A stretch of 64,000 nt of DNA. Source: Sulfitobacter sediminilitoris. Lineage in GTDB: Bacteria > Pseudomonadota > Alphaproteobacteria > Rhodobacterales > Rhodobacteraceae. Positions 28,895-37,457 of the stretch are shown here, piece after piece. The stretch spans positions 479,377-543,376 of the forward strand of contig NZ_JAABNT010000002.1 of NCBI RefSeq assembly GCF_010667575.1. The letters are read 5' to 3'. The translations under genes were made by a program, and so were the position numbers. The notes beneath the pieces are model-generated. The model saw only the letters and a program-made list of their open reading frames with translations. It had not been told where the DNA came from and ran no database searches. Numbering within the stretch: the first letter of the stretch is position 1; each line of letters opens with the position of its first letter.

Positions 28895-30676
28895 TCAGGC
28901 GACCTGCTGAGGACGCATGTCGTCCTTGCTGATGCCTGCCACGGCGACGGGCTTTTTCATCGCGTCGCGGCGGAAAGGCTCACCCAGTTCCTGGTTGATC
29001 ATGGCCTCGATCAGCGTGGTCTTGCCATGCTTCATCTGGTCCTCAATCGCTTTGTTCAGCGCAGCGGTCAGCTCGTCCATGGTGCGGGCGACAACGCCTT
29101 CCAGCCCGCAGGCCTTGGCGATACCGGCATAGGAGACTTCCTCGTCCAGCTCGGTGCCGACGAAGTTGTCGTCGAACCACAGGGTGGAGTTCCGCTTTTC
29201 CGCGCCCCACTGGTAGTTGCGGAAGACGATCTGCGTCACGGCGGGCCAGTCGCCACGGCCGATGGCCGTCAGTTCGTTGACCGCGATGCCGAACGCACCG
29301 TCACCGGCGAAACCGACAACCGGCACATCCGGGCAGCCGATCTTGGCACCGACGATGGCGGGCAGGCCATAGCCGCAGGGGCCGAAGAGGCCTGGGGCCA
29401 GATATTTGCGGCCCGCGTCGAAGTCAGGATAGGCGTTGCCGATGGCGCAGTTGTTGCCGATGTCGGAGCTGATGATCGCTTCGCGCGGCAGCGCGGACTG
29501 GATCGCGCGCCATGCCATACGGGGGGACATCCAGTCGGGCTTGGCCTGACGGGCACGCTCGTTCCAGGTGGTGCCGGGATCGTCCTGCTCATGTGTGAGA
29601 GACGTGAGTTCCTGCGCCCATGCGGACTTCTTCTGCGCGATTTTGGCTTTGCGCTCTGCGCGGCCTGCATCGCCTGCGTCGTCGGCCAGTTGGTTCAGGA
29701 TGCCCTTGGCCACCTTCGCCGCGTCACCCACGATGCCCACGGTGACCTTCTTGGTCAGGCCGATGCGGTCGGGGTTGATGTCGATCTGGATGATCTTCGC
29801 ATCTGCGGGCCAGTACTCCATGCCGTAGCCGGGCAGAGTGGAGAACGGGTTGAGGCGGGTGCCGAGGCACAGCACCACGTCGGCGTCCTTGATCAGTTCC
29901 ATGGCAGCTTTTGAGCCGTTGTAGCCCAGCGGGCCAGCGAACAGAGGGTGCGATCCGGGGAATGCGTCATTGTGCTGGTAACCAACACAAACCGGCGCAT
30001 CCAGACGCTCGGCCAGCGCCTTGGAGGCTTCGATACCGCCGTCGGACAGAACCACGCCTGCACCATTGAGGATAACAGGGTTCTTCGCTTCGCTGAGCAG
30101 CTTGGCCGCTGCGGCAACAGAGTTTTCACCGCCGGGGGACCGCTCGAATTCGATCGGATCAGGGATTTCGACGTCGATGACCTGTGTCCAGAAATCGCGC
30201 GGAATGTTGATCTGGGCCGGACCGGACAGGCGCTTGGCTTGGCTGATCACGCGGGTCAGTACCTCGGCCACGCGTGTCGGGTCACGTACTTCTTCCTGAT
30301 AGGCGACCATGTCTTCGAACAGTTTCATCTGCTCGACTTCCTGAAAACCACCCTGCCCGATGGTCTTGTTCGCGGCTTGCGGTGTGACCAGCAACAGCGG
30401 CGTGTGGTTCCAGTAGGCCGTTTTCACGGCGGTCACGAAGTTGGTGATGCCGGGGCCGTTCTGTGCGATCATCATCGACATCTTGCCGGTGGCGCGGGTG
30501 AAGCCGTCTGACATGAAGCCGCCGGACCCTTCATGGGCGCAGTCCCAGAACTTGATCCCCGCATCGGGGAAAATATCGGAAATCGGCATCATAGCAGAGC
30601 CGATGATGCCAAAAGCATTGTCGATGCCGTGGCGCTGGAGGACTTTGACGAATGCCTCTTCGGTCGTCATTTTCAT
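28895..30676 (-). CDS. xsc: Sulfoacetaldehyde acetyltransferase
   Basis: A 593-residue ThDP-dependent enzyme that splits sulfoacetaldehyde with phosphate into acetyl phosphate and sulfite. It has the three-domain acetolactate-synthase-like fold: an N-terminal PYR domain (FGIIGSAMMPISDIFPDAGIK, MSMMIAQNGPGITNFVTAVK), a middle domain, and a C-terminal PP domain with the ThDP motif GDGAFGIAVNEL ending in GAEKRNSTLWFDDN. The segment HEGSGGFMSDGFTRATGK is typical of Xsc rather than acetohydroxyacid synthase. It is the first gene of the operon ending at soeC, with a TauR-type site upstream. Confidence 0.96.
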   Translation of the reverse strand: MKMTTEEAFVKVLQRHGIDNAFGIIGSAMMPISDIFPDAGIKFWDCAHEGSGGFMSDGFTRATGKMSMMIAQNGPGITNFVTAVKTAYWNHTPLLLVTPQAANKTIGQGGFQEVEQMKLFEDMVAYQEEVRDPTRVAEVLTRVISQAKRLSGPAQINIPRDFWTQVIDVEIPDPIEFERSPGGENSVAAAAKLLSEAKNPVILNGAGVVLSDGGIEASKALAERLDAPVCVGYQHNDAFPGSHPLFAGPLGYNGSKAAMELIKDADVVLCLGTRLNPFSTLPGYGMEYWPADAKIIQIDINPDRIGLTKKVTVGIVGDAAKVAKGILNQLADDAGDAGRAERKAKIAQKKSAWAQELTSLTHEQDDPGTTWNERARQAKPDWMSPRMAWRAIQSALPREAIISSDIGNNCAIGNAYPDFDAGRKYLAPGLFGPCGYGLPAIVGAKIGCPDVPVVGFAGDGAFGIAVNELTAIGRGDWPAVTQIVFRNYQWGAEKRNSTLWFDDNFVGTELDEEVSYAGIAKACGLEGVVARTMDELTAALNKAIEDQMKHGKTTLIEAMINQELGEPFRRDAMKKPVAVAGISKDDMRPQQVA

Positions 30677-30746
30677 AGCAGACTATCCTTGATTAAGCAG
30701 GGTGTGAGCGAATCTTGCCGCAAAGTACTGTGGTGGCAGTTTTCGG

Positions 30747-30779
30747 GTAGGGCCAATGGAGATAGCAGAATAAGGCCAG
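30747..30779 (-). promoter_or_regulatory. Putative TauR operator before xsc
   Basis: On the minus strand CTGGCCTTAT (30779-30770) and TTGGCCCTAC (30756-30747) are direct repeats starting 23 bp apart, 71-103 bp upstream of the xsc ATG. They resemble the CTGGACYTAA direct repeats reported for TauR of Rhodobacter capsulatus. The same layout with identical spacing occurs before tpa. Confidence 0.65.
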
Positions 30780-30780
30780 A

Positions 30781-32244
30781 TCATACTGTCAGGGCCATTT
30801 CGTGGGCGATAATGTCAACGCCTTCCCTGATCCGGGATGTGGGGATCGAAGAATAGGCGAGGCGGTAGTAGTTCGACGGCTGATGCGTGCCTGCAAAAAA
30901 GGCCCGTCCGGGCTCAATCAGCACGCCCTTGGATTGAAGCTTGCGCGCCAAATCATCGGTGTTGATGTGATCAGGTGCGCGCATCCAGAATGATGACCCG
31001 CCGTAATACCCACGCCCGGAGATTCGCAAGGCGTGCGCGGCAAGCGCCTCTTCCATCACCTTGCGGCGTTCCTGGAGCGCGGTGCCCATCCGCCGTATCA
31101 GCGCGTCGTAGTGCCCCAATGACAGGAAATAGGCGGCGGTGCGCTGGATGTGTCCGGGCGGGTGGCGCAGAACGGAGGCGCGCAGTGCCCGAGCCTCGCG
31201 GATAAAGGGTTCGGAGCCGACGAGATAGCCAAGCCGCAGACCGGGGAACAGCGACTTGGAAAAGCTACCGACGTAGATCACCCGCCCATCCGCATCGAGC
31301 GATTTCAGCGCGGGCGACGGGGATTTGAGAAAGGACATCTCGAACTCGTAGTCGTCTTCGACGATCAGCGCGTCCATTTCGCGGGCGCGGTCCAGCAGGG
31401 CCCGGCGTCGGTCCATCGGCATTGTCGCGTTGGTGGGGCATTGATGGCTGGGCGTTGTGAAAATCACGTCCGTATCGGGTGGGATGGCATCTGGCGGCAG
31501 GCCGTCATGGTCAACGCGCACAGGGGTTACGTGGCAGCGGGATTGGGACAGGATGTCCCGGAGCGCTGGGTAGCAGGGGTCTTCCAATGCTGCGCGTCGA
31601 CGCTGTGTCAGCAGCACTTGAGTGGTCAGCCAGAGGGCATTTTGTGCGCCGAGCGTGATGAGTATCTGTTCGGGCCGCGCGGTGATGCCGCGCCGGGGCA
31701 ATGTATGGCGGGCGATGAATTCGATCAACTGGGGGTCGTCCTGATCAAAGTAATCTGTGGTCAGGGAATTGAAGTCGCGCTGCCCCAGCGCCTGCAGGGC
31801 GCACAGTCGCCAGTTGGTATGATCAAAGAGTGTTGGATCGGCCTGACCATAGATAAAAGGGTAGCGGAATTTGGCCCAATCCTGTGGTTTGGACATGGCC
31901 GCGCCACCGCTGAATTTCTGACCGATGGCGCGGGTCCAGTCCACCGCATCCTGACCTTCGGGTGTGATGGCAAATGTGGGTGGGGCCGGTGCATTTTCCG
32001 ATACGAAGTAGCCGGAGCGCCCCTTGGAGGTGAGATAATCGTTGGCCAGGAGTTCCGTGTAGGCGATTGTGACTGTGATCCTGCTGACGCCGAGATGCGT
32101 GGCAAGTTTTCGCGTGGATGGGAGTTTTTCACCTTGCTGAAACCGACCCGACAGGATGCCTTGCGCGATCATCTGCTGAATCTGCTGCTGGAGCGTGCCT
32201 TGCGCCTCGGGATGCAGAAAGAAGGTTTCGACAGGAAGGGTCAT
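30781..32244 (-). CDS. tauR: TauR, MocR/GntR-type regulator of taurine use
   Basis: A 487-residue MocR regulator. Residues 15-85 are a GntR winged HTH (LQQQIQQMIAQGILSGRFQQGEKLPSTRKLATHLGVSRITVTIAYTEL in pieces). The rest is a fold-type I aminotransferase-like domain with the PLP lysine in YVGSFSKSLFPGLRLGY. The frame is open to 32316, but ATG 32244 (MTLPVETFF) fits the family start. By position between tpa and xsc it should activate taurine genes when taurine or an aldimine is bound to PLP, and likely represses itself through the repeats just upstream. Confidence 0.92.
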   Translation of the reverse strand: MTLPVETFFLHPEAQGTLQQQIQQMIAQGILSGRFQQGEKLPSTRKLATHLGVSRITVTIAYTELLANDYLTSKGRSGYFVSENAPAPPTFAITPEGQDAVDWTRAIGQKFSGGAAMSKPQDWAKFRYPFIYGQADPTLFDHTNWRLCALQALGQRDFNSLTTDYFDQDDPQLIEFIARHTLPRRGITARPEQILITLGAQNALWLTTQVLLTQRRRAALEDPCYPALRDILSQSRCHVTPVRVDHDGLPPDAIPPDTDVIFTTPSHQCPTNATMPMDRRRALLDRAREMDALIVEDDYEFEMSFLKSPSPALKSLDADGRVIYVGSFSKSLFPGLRLGYLVGSEPFIREARALRASVLRHPPGHIQRTAAYFLSLGHYDALIRRMGTALQERRKVMEEALAAHALRISGRGYYGGSSFWMRAPDHINTDDLARKLQSKGVLIEPGRAFFAGTHQPSNYYRLAYSSIPTSRIREGVDIIAHEMALTV

Positions 32245-32258
32245 ACAAGCAGTATACT

Positions 32259-32290
32259 CTGGACCTAAATGTCTGGCAATCTGGTATGAT
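32259..32290 (+). promoter_or_regulatory. Putative TauR operator beside tauR
   Basis: On the + strand CTGGACCTAA (32259-32268) is an exact match to the known TauR repeat consensus CTGGACYTAA. Further CTGG copies start at 32273 and 32281, that is 14 and 22 bp downstream. The site lies 15-46 bp upstream of the tauR ATG, but its repeats point away from tauR, which suits self-repression. The + strand gene in that direction is the small ORF at 32714. Confidence 0.65.
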
Positions 32291-32383
32291 GCGACCGCGA
32301 ATTTCTCCGTGTGCAATCAAAACCTTAAGCAGAGATTTGCGTAAAGTAAATGATAAATGAGACTCAAGGTTTCAATTTTGAAT

Positions 32384-32399
32384 ATGTAAGCGCTTACAT
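32384..32399. promoter_or_regulatory. 16-bp perfect palindrome, LacI-family-like operator
   Basis: ATGTAAGCGCTTACAT is a perfect palindrome with a central CG, the pattern of LacI/GalR-family operators (TGTAAnCGnTTACA type). It lies 140 bp upstream of tauR and 315 bp upstream of the ORF at 32714. No LacI-type gene is in the window. The rest of the 32300-32713 stretch holds no convincing gene; it is AT-rich at 32300-32400 and again at 32640-32710. Confidence 0.5.
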
Positions 32400-32713
32400 G
32401 GTACGCCATCTTGCGTCGTGAGTCGAGCCATAACGGCCATATTTGTTTTGACCTGCCTTTGCAGTGCCGCCTTGAAGGCACTTAGTCCTGAGTGACGCGC
32501 TGGGTTCTGGGCGCTAAGACATGTACAGGCCCAACAGCGGACCAGCGCTTTGACCTGAGGGCTTCGCGCAAGACAGCGCCATGCCTGAGTTCGCGGTCAG
32601 CTCCCGCAGATACGCTAGGTGATTGTCAGCAGATGAGCTGTGACGAAAAGGCCTGTATTAACATTTGTTTGGCTATGTTAATGACCAGTAATAAAGATTA
32701 AAGGCGCCTATTG

Positions 32714-33016
32714 ATGAAGCATGATATCCCTCAACGCCGTGACCCATTCAGGATGTTGCAGACTGCTCTGGCGCAGGACTGGCAGTCAATCGAGACAATT
32801 CCGCTGAAAGGCGAGGGCGAGTTTCTGGTTTTGACAATCTCTGGCCTGATCCGGTTGGCGCGAAACAGAAAGCATTACAGAAAGCACCGTGAGGCTGATG
32901 GTTACGGACCGCAGCGCACGACGGTCTGCGCCGTGGACACCGGGAACTACCTTGGGGCTATCGCATGGAAGTGGCCCGACACTTCACAAGGTTCGGAAAT
33001 AAAAACCCCCGCATAA
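32714..33016 (+). CDS. Small hypothetical protein, DUF551-like
   Basis: A 100-residue soluble protein. ATG 32714 follows aaagg by nine bases and is preferred over the TTG just before it. The segment DWQSIETIPLKGEGEFLVLTISG resembles the W-x-S/P-I-E-T-x-P pattern of DUF551-like proteins common in phages and proteobacteria; the C-terminus ends with YLGAIAWKWPD, which fits the same group. Function unknown. The stop codon lies inside the terminator hairpin. Confidence 0.65.
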   Translation: MKHDIPQRRDPFRMLQTALAQDWQSIETIPLKGEGEFLVLTISGLIRLARNRKHYRKHREADGYGPQRTTVCAVDTGNYLGAIAWKWPDTSQGSEIKTPA

Positions 33017-33029
33017 AGCAGGGGCTTTT
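33002..33029. terminator. Terminator after the DUF551-like gene
   Basis: Arms aaaacccccgc (33002-33012) and gcaggggctttt (33018-33029) form a hairpin with a T run on the + strand. It overlaps the TAA of the upstream gene (33014-33016) and lies between convergent genes. Confidence 0.75.
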
Positions 33030-33053
33030 GAATATCGTTCTATGCTTTTCTGC

Positions 33054-33317
33054 TTATGGGCAAGCGGCTGTGTAGCGGCTGCCATCTGGACGCTGGTATA
33101 CACATGCGCCGCTCGCGGTGCGGCCGATATAGCTGCCTAAAGCGGCGCCTGCCGCACCGCCAACGAGTGCGCCAACAACCTTGTCGTCATCACCAGAAAC
33201 AGCTGCACCAGCAGCGGCACCGATGGCAGCACCGGCAAGAGTGCTGGTTTGTTGGTCAGCAGGGGCGCAGGCACCCAGCGCGGCGATCAGGGGAAGGGAA
33301 AGCATCAGCTTTTTCAT
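33054..33317 (-). CDS. Small glycine-zipper lipoprotein
   Basis: The ATG at 33317 follows ggaga and gives an 87-residue protein. The signal peptide MKKLMLSLPLIAALGAC ends in a lipobox (ALGAC). The mature part has a glycine zipper (AGAAIGAAAGAAVSG, VGALVGGAAGAALGSYIG) and a C-terminal CVYQRPDGSRYTAAC with two Cys. Resembles 17-kDa-antigen/YMGG-like outer-membrane lipoproteins of unknown function. The frame open further upstream is not supported. Confidence 0.82.
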   Translation of the reverse strand: MKKLMLSLPLIAALGACAPADQQTSTLAGAAIGAAAGAAVSGDDDKVVGALVGGAAGAALGSYIGRTASGACVYQRPDGSRYTAACP

Positions 33318-33421
33318 GTCAGTCTCCAATATTCCATTGAAGAGATAACACCGCATTTTGGGCCTCGTTCCATGACATTTGTCAAATAGGCGGGCTTTGG
33401 CCGACCAGATACGACAAAAAG

Positions 33422-33452
33422 AAAAAAACCGCCGAGGTTCACCCGGCGGTTT
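33422..33452 (-). terminator. Rho-independent terminator of tpa
   Basis: Read on the minus strand, AAACCGCCG (33452-33444) pairs with CGGCGGTTT (33434-33426) and is followed by a run of T (33428-33422 in complement). It lies 23 bp after the tpa stop. Confidence 0.9.
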
Positions 33453-33474
33453 AGCTCTTCTGCTTTGGTCGGAG

Positions 33475-34866
33475 TTACCCGAAAACGCGGCCCAATGCCT
33501 CATCAACGGAGGCCACGATCTGATTGATGTCGTCTTTGGTCGCGATCAAAGCGGGTGAGAAGCAAAGCGTATTGTTCTTGCCCGGCAAGGAACGGTTGGT
33601 CGCGCCAATGATCGTGCCTTGTTGCATGCAATCACCAACAACGGCCTGAACCATCTTTTCAGCCACAGGTGCGCGGCTGTCGTGATCTTCGACCAGTTCA
33701 CAGCCAAGGAAAAGGCCCTTGCCGCGCACCTGACCGATGACCTTGTGCTTGTCCGCCAACGCGTTCAGCTGGTCCAACATGTAGTGGCCCATGTTGGTGG
33801 TGTTTTCGAGCAGGTTTTCCTCTTCGATGATCGCCATGTTCTCAATCCCTGCGGTGGGGCCTGCGGTGCAGCCTCCAAAGGTCGAGATATCGCGGAAGTA
33901 GTTCATCGGATCAGTGTGATCATCCTTGAACATGTTGAACACTTCTTCGGTGGTCACAAGGCAAGCGATGGCGGCATAGCCCGATGCAACGCCCTTGGCC
34001 ATGGTCACCATGTCAGGCTTGATACCATAATGCTGATAGCCGAACCACGTGCCGGTGCGGCCCACCCCGCAGACGACCTCGTCGATGTGCAGCAGGATAT
34101 CGTACTTTTTGCAAATTTCCTGCACGCGATCCCAGTAGCCGTCGGGTGGGACGATCACGCCGCCGCCTGCCGTGACTGGCTCAAGGCAGAGCGCACCGAC
34201 CGTATCGGGACCTTCGGCGAGGATGACTTTTTCGATCTGGTCGGCGGCCCAGACACCATAGTTCTCGGACGGTGCGCCGTCCTGTTCAAAAGCGCGGTAC
34301 TCAAGGCAGTGCGGGACGCGGACGAACCCTTCGGTAAAGGGGCCGTATTGCGCGTTGCGCTCGTCCTGACCACCGGCAGAAAGGCAAGAGATCGTGGTTC
34401 CGTGGTAGTCGCGGTCGCGGTAGAGAACCTTGTGCTTTTTGCCGCCGTAGCGCTTGTGCGCGATCTGACGGACCATCTTGAAGCCCTTCTCGTTGGCTTC
34501 GGAACCGGAGTTGCAGTAGTAGACGCGGCTCATACCGGGCATCTTGTCGATCAGCATCTCGGCGAAATTGGAACCTGGGATGGAACCTGCGGAGCCTGCG
34601 AAATAGTTCAGTTTGATCAACTGGTCGCGCACGGCATTGGCGATACGTTCGCGGCCGTAGCCGACGTTGACGGTCCAGACACCGCCAGATACGGCGTCGA
34701 TGTGTTCCTTGCCCTTCTGATCCCAGACGCGCATGCCCTTCCCCTCGACAATAATTCGGGGATCCGTTGTTTCATAGGGTTTGTGCTGGCTGAGGTGGTG
34801 CCAGATGTGCGCGCGGTCTGCCTCGACAACGCGGGAGATGTCATTTTCGTTGAAATTGCCGTCCAT
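33475..34866 (-). CDS. tpa: Taurine--pyruvate aminotransferase
   Basis: A 463-residue class III aminotransferase that transfers the amino group of taurine to pyruvate, giving sulfoacetaldehyde and alanine. Motifs include DAVSGGVWTVNVGYGRERIANAV (in part), YYCNSGSEANEKGFKM, LHIDEVVCGVGRTGTWFGYQ and the PLP lysine in TMAKGVASGY. The N-terminus (VVEADRAHIWHHLSQHKPYE) is that of Tpa enzymes. It stands alone with its own TauR-type site and terminator, separated from xsc by tauR and two small genes, and feeds sulfoacetaldehyde to Xsc. Confidence 0.94.
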   Translation of the reverse strand: MDGNFNENDISRVVEADRAHIWHHLSQHKPYETTDPRIIVEGKGMRVWDQKGKEHIDAVSGGVWTVNVGYGRERIANAVRDQLIKLNYFAGSAGSIPGSNFAEMLIDKMPGMSRVYYCNSGSEANEKGFKMVRQIAHKRYGGKKHKVLYRDRDYHGTTISCLSAGGQDERNAQYGPFTEGFVRVPHCLEYRAFEQDGAPSENYGVWAADQIEKVILAEGPDTVGALCLEPVTAGGGVIVPPDGYWDRVQEICKKYDILLHIDEVVCGVGRTGTWFGYQHYGIKPDMVTMAKGVASGYAAIACLVTTEEVFNMFKDDHTDPMNYFRDISTFGGCTAGPTAGIENMAIIEEENLLENTTNMGHYMLDQLNALADKHKVIGQVRGKGLFLGCELVEDHDSRAPVAEKMVQAVVGDCMQQGTIIGATNRSLPGKNNTLCFSPALIATKDDINQIVASVDEALGRVFG

Positions 34867-34958
34867 GGTGAGGAACCTTTCCGTAACGCGGGATGCGTGA
34901 AATCAGGGCATAGCAGGCCCTGTGATAGCTACTGTTTGCTGGTTAATCGCAGAATCAA

Positions 34959-34991
34959 GTAGGGCCAATATTGATCGAACCGTAGCGCCAG
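34959..34991 (-). promoter_or_regulatory. Putative TauR operator before tpa
   Basis: On the minus strand CTGGCGCTAC (34991-34982) and TTGGCCCTAC (34968-34959) are direct repeats starting 23 bp apart, 93-125 bp upstream of the tpa ATG. The second repeat is identical to that before xsc. The remainder of the 34867-35229 gap holds nothing else recognised apart from the promoter region of the + strand gene at 35230. Confidence 0.65.
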
Positions 34992-35229
34992 ATTTTTGCT
35001 GTGTCTAATCCGCATTCAAACAGGCTTGCCGTGCGACAGCAGCGTGAGGTCACATGAAAGCCGACAAGAATTCCTTGCCAGAAGCGAAGTGGCGGCTTTA
35101 GACTTTGGCAGCGCCGGTTATTTTTCGGCGTATTCCGCCCAGTCACATAATTTTTCAGACTTCGGGCCGGGTATTGAATCGATTTGTTTCGAGAACCTTT
35201 CTCAAGGTTCCCTGTTTGGGGAAATGATT

Positions 35230-37401
35230 ATGGCTGGCAAGATCAAGGCGTCGGTGGGGCGCAAGGGCAAAAACCTGCCCGAAGATGTCAAGACTGTACA
35301 AAACCTGCTTAACGGATTTGCCTCGAAGTTTGGGCTGCCCAAGCTCAAGACGGACGGCGTGCCGGATGCCAAGCTGGAGCAGGCCATCGGAAAGTTTCAG
35401 CAAGAGGTCTGCGAGATGCGGGCGGATTACCGTGTCGATCCGGGACGCAACGCGATGAAGAAGCTGGTCGCTGGGCCGGCCAAAGCGGAGGCGGAGCGGA
35501 AGGCGAAAGAAAAGGCGTTCTACGAGACCATCAGAAAGGAGATGGACAGGGCCCGGGCCGAGATCGAGGCTTCTGCGGCGCAGATGCTCAAGAAAGCGGG
35601 GCTGCCCGTCAACCTCGCGCACGATTTCGCGATGTCGGCGACTGCGCCGCCCTTCAACCATGTGTTCATTTGGGCGTCGAACCTGAAACCGGGAGACCTG
35701 ACGCCCGAGCAGATCAAGCAGAATGCGAACGCATCGGTAAAGGACGCGAAACGCACGATCGAAACTTTTGTCGCGGATGCTGTTCGAAAGCGGGACGAGG
35801 TGCGCGCCAAGATCGCGGAAGAGCGGGACAGACTCCTCAAGGCCGTGCGCGAAGAGGTGCGGAAGAAAGCCAAGGAATTCGGGATGCCGGTCGACAAGAT
35901 CGAGCAGACCTATGCGGAAGTGGAAAAGACCGTCGAGGCATCCATCAAGAAGATTTTTCCGGGCGAGAAGGACATTTTCGACTACACGCCGAAAGATATT
36001 GCAAAGCTCGGCCAGCAGGTTCTCAAGGAAGGCTCAAACCATGTCAAATTGGTGATCGGCAACGCGGTGAAGGTACGGCAGATGGTTCTCAAGACCATCG
36101 CGTCGCAGCGCAATTCCACGCTGAACAAGCTGAAGAAAGTCGCCGAGGCGCAGGCCAAGAAGGCGGGGCTGCCGCTGAAGTCGGTCGAGATGCTCTATGG
36201 TAAGTACGAGAAGATCGCCAAGGAGCAGTTCGACAAGTTCACGGAAGATGAAACCGAGCTGTTCGGAATGGACGTGAAGGACGTTACCGATTTTGCCAGC
36301 AAGGTGATGGGTGAGGTCGAAGGCGGGATGAAGGCCATTGCCGACGAGGCGGCCAAGAAGCGGTCGAGTGTCGAGAAGGACCTGATCAAACAGATCAAGG
36401 CCAAAGCCAATGCGATGAAGCTGGCGGCCAATCAGGTGGACGAGATCATCGGGGATATCGGCAACTTTGCCGAAGACCAATGGGACTGGCTGATGGGCCG
36501 CAGTTCGGGTGGGGACGTCAAGGACATTGGCAAGTTGGCGGGCGATGTGGCGAAAGAAGCGGCATCGCATATGTCAGACCTGCTGAAGGAAGCAGAAGAG
36601 CGCCAGCGCGAGGGTGAATCCGGTGAGGATGCCAAAACGCCGATTTTGTTGCGCGGGTCGGAAGAAGGGATCAAGCAGGGCGGGTTCAGCTTCAAGGTGT
36701 CAGGAAAAAGCCCTGATCCAAAGTCCAAGGTTTTGTTGATTGTCGGCAAACCAAGTTTGCAGCTCGACATTACAAAGGGCTTCAGCAAGGCGCAGATGGT
36801 CGAGTTGTTCAAGCTGATTGATCAGGGGAACCTGTGGAGCAGCACGATTGATTTTTATGCAATCGAGACAACGGACGGGAAACCCGACAAGCGGACGAAA
36901 TCCAAGACACTCAGCCTGCGTGCGCCAGTGGCGCCCTTTAAGGGAACCGTGTCCCTGAAAGGTCTGGGGGCCGACAAGGGCATGATATATACCGGCAACG
37001 GGAAGGGGCGGTACCTTTATACGACCCCGATCAACGGTTGGTATTTCCTCAAGTACGGTCCGAACTTTGAGCGTGATCCAAAGATGCGCGGATTTGACTG
37101 CATCACCTACGTGGGCAGCGCCAACAAGACCATGGCCGGAATGAGTGGGCGCGGCGACGGACTGGCGAGCCACCTGGGCGCGAAAAAGGTCAACATGGAA
37201 GGCGTCAGCAAGGAAGACATCGTCGAATTTTTCAAAGGTGACGGCAAAAGCGGGACGTATATCGCGTGGTGGAAGACCCATTGCATCGCTGTGGTCAACG
37301 GGGTGGTCCATGAGTTTTCCCAATCCAAGGGCGGTTTCAACAGCAAGGCGGCGGCCTCCTATGGCTGGCCCAAGACCGGAAACTACGCACGCAAGCTTTG
37401 A
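35230..37401 (+). CDS. Large lysine-rich protein: peptidoglycan-binding-like N-terminus, coiled-coil middle, Cys/His C-terminal domain
   Basis: A 723-residue protein without signal peptide. Residues 1-62 resemble a peptidoglycan-binding domain: KGKNLPEDVKTVQNLLNGFA, then DAKLEQAIGKFQQEV. Residues 80-470 are charged, Lys/Glu-rich and helical, with repeated segments of the form MLKKAGLP, EFGMPVDKIEQ and KAGLPLKSVEMLY. Residues 490-723 end in a possible cysteine-hydrolase domain: Cys624 in RGFDCITYVGSA and His684 in WWKTHCIAVVNGVVHEF, as in NlpC/P60-like folds. ATG 35230 follows ggggaa; ATG 35224 is possible. No immunity-type or secretion gene is adjacent. It could be a secreted wall hydrolase or T6SS-type cargo, but this is inference; I do not recognise the family. 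Confidence 0.75.
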   Translation: MAGKIKASVGRKGKNLPEDVKTVQNLLNGFASKFGLPKLKTDGVPDAKLEQAIGKFQQEVCEMRADYRVDPGRNAMKKLVAGPAKAEAERKAKEKAFYETIRKEMDRARAEIEASAAQMLKKAGLPVNLAHDFAMSATAPPFNHVFIWASNLKPGDLTPEQIKQNANASVKDAKRTIETFVADAVRKRDEVRAKIAEERDRLLKAVREEVRKKAKEFGMPVDKIEQTYAEVEKTVEASIKKIFPGEKDIFDYTPKDIAKLGQQVLKEGSNHVKLVIGNAVKVRQMVLKTIASQRNSTLNKLKKVAEAQAKKAGLPLKSVEMLYGKYEKIAKEQFDKFTEDETELFGMDVKDVTDFASKVMGEVEGGMKAIADEAAKKRSSVEKDLIKQIKAKANAMKLAANQVDEIIGDIGNFAEDQWDWLMGRSSGGDVKDIGKLAGDVAKEAASHMSDLLKEAEERQREGESGEDAKTPILLRGSEEGIKQGGFSFKVSGKSPDPKSKVLLIVGKPSLQLDITKGFSKAQMVELFKLIDQGNLWSSTIDFYAIETTDGKPDKRTKSKTLSLRAPVAPFKGTVSLKGLGADKGMIYTGNGKGRYLYTTPINGWYFLKYGPNFERDPKMRGFDCITYVGSANKTMAGMSGRGDGLASHLGAKKVNMEGVSKEDIVEFFKGDGKSGTYIAWWKTHCIAVVNGVVHEFSQSKGGFNSKAAASYGWPKTGNYARKL

Positions 37402-37457
37402 GTTCTTGACCGCGCATCGCATCGAAGAGAGCATCCTGCTGAACTGAGGTGTTTGTG

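Noticed and set aside
28817..29914. 365-codon + strand frame opposite xsc
   Set aside because: Antisense shadow of xsc with no recognisable domain.
31150..32268. 372-codon + strand frame opposite tauR
   Set aside because: Antisense shadow; no recognisable domain.
32492..32701. 69-codon frame in the tauR upstream gap
   Set aside because: No ribosome site, Cys/Thr/Arg-rich translation and poor codon pattern.
33619..34962. 447-codon + strand frame opposite tpa
   Set aside because: Antisense shadow; no ribosome site or domain, and the tpa coding pattern is clear.
35224..37401. T6SS effector-immunity pair
   Set aside because: No small partner ORF follows the gene and no vgrG, PAAR or tss genes are in the window; only the single-gene effector idea is kept as a hypothesis.
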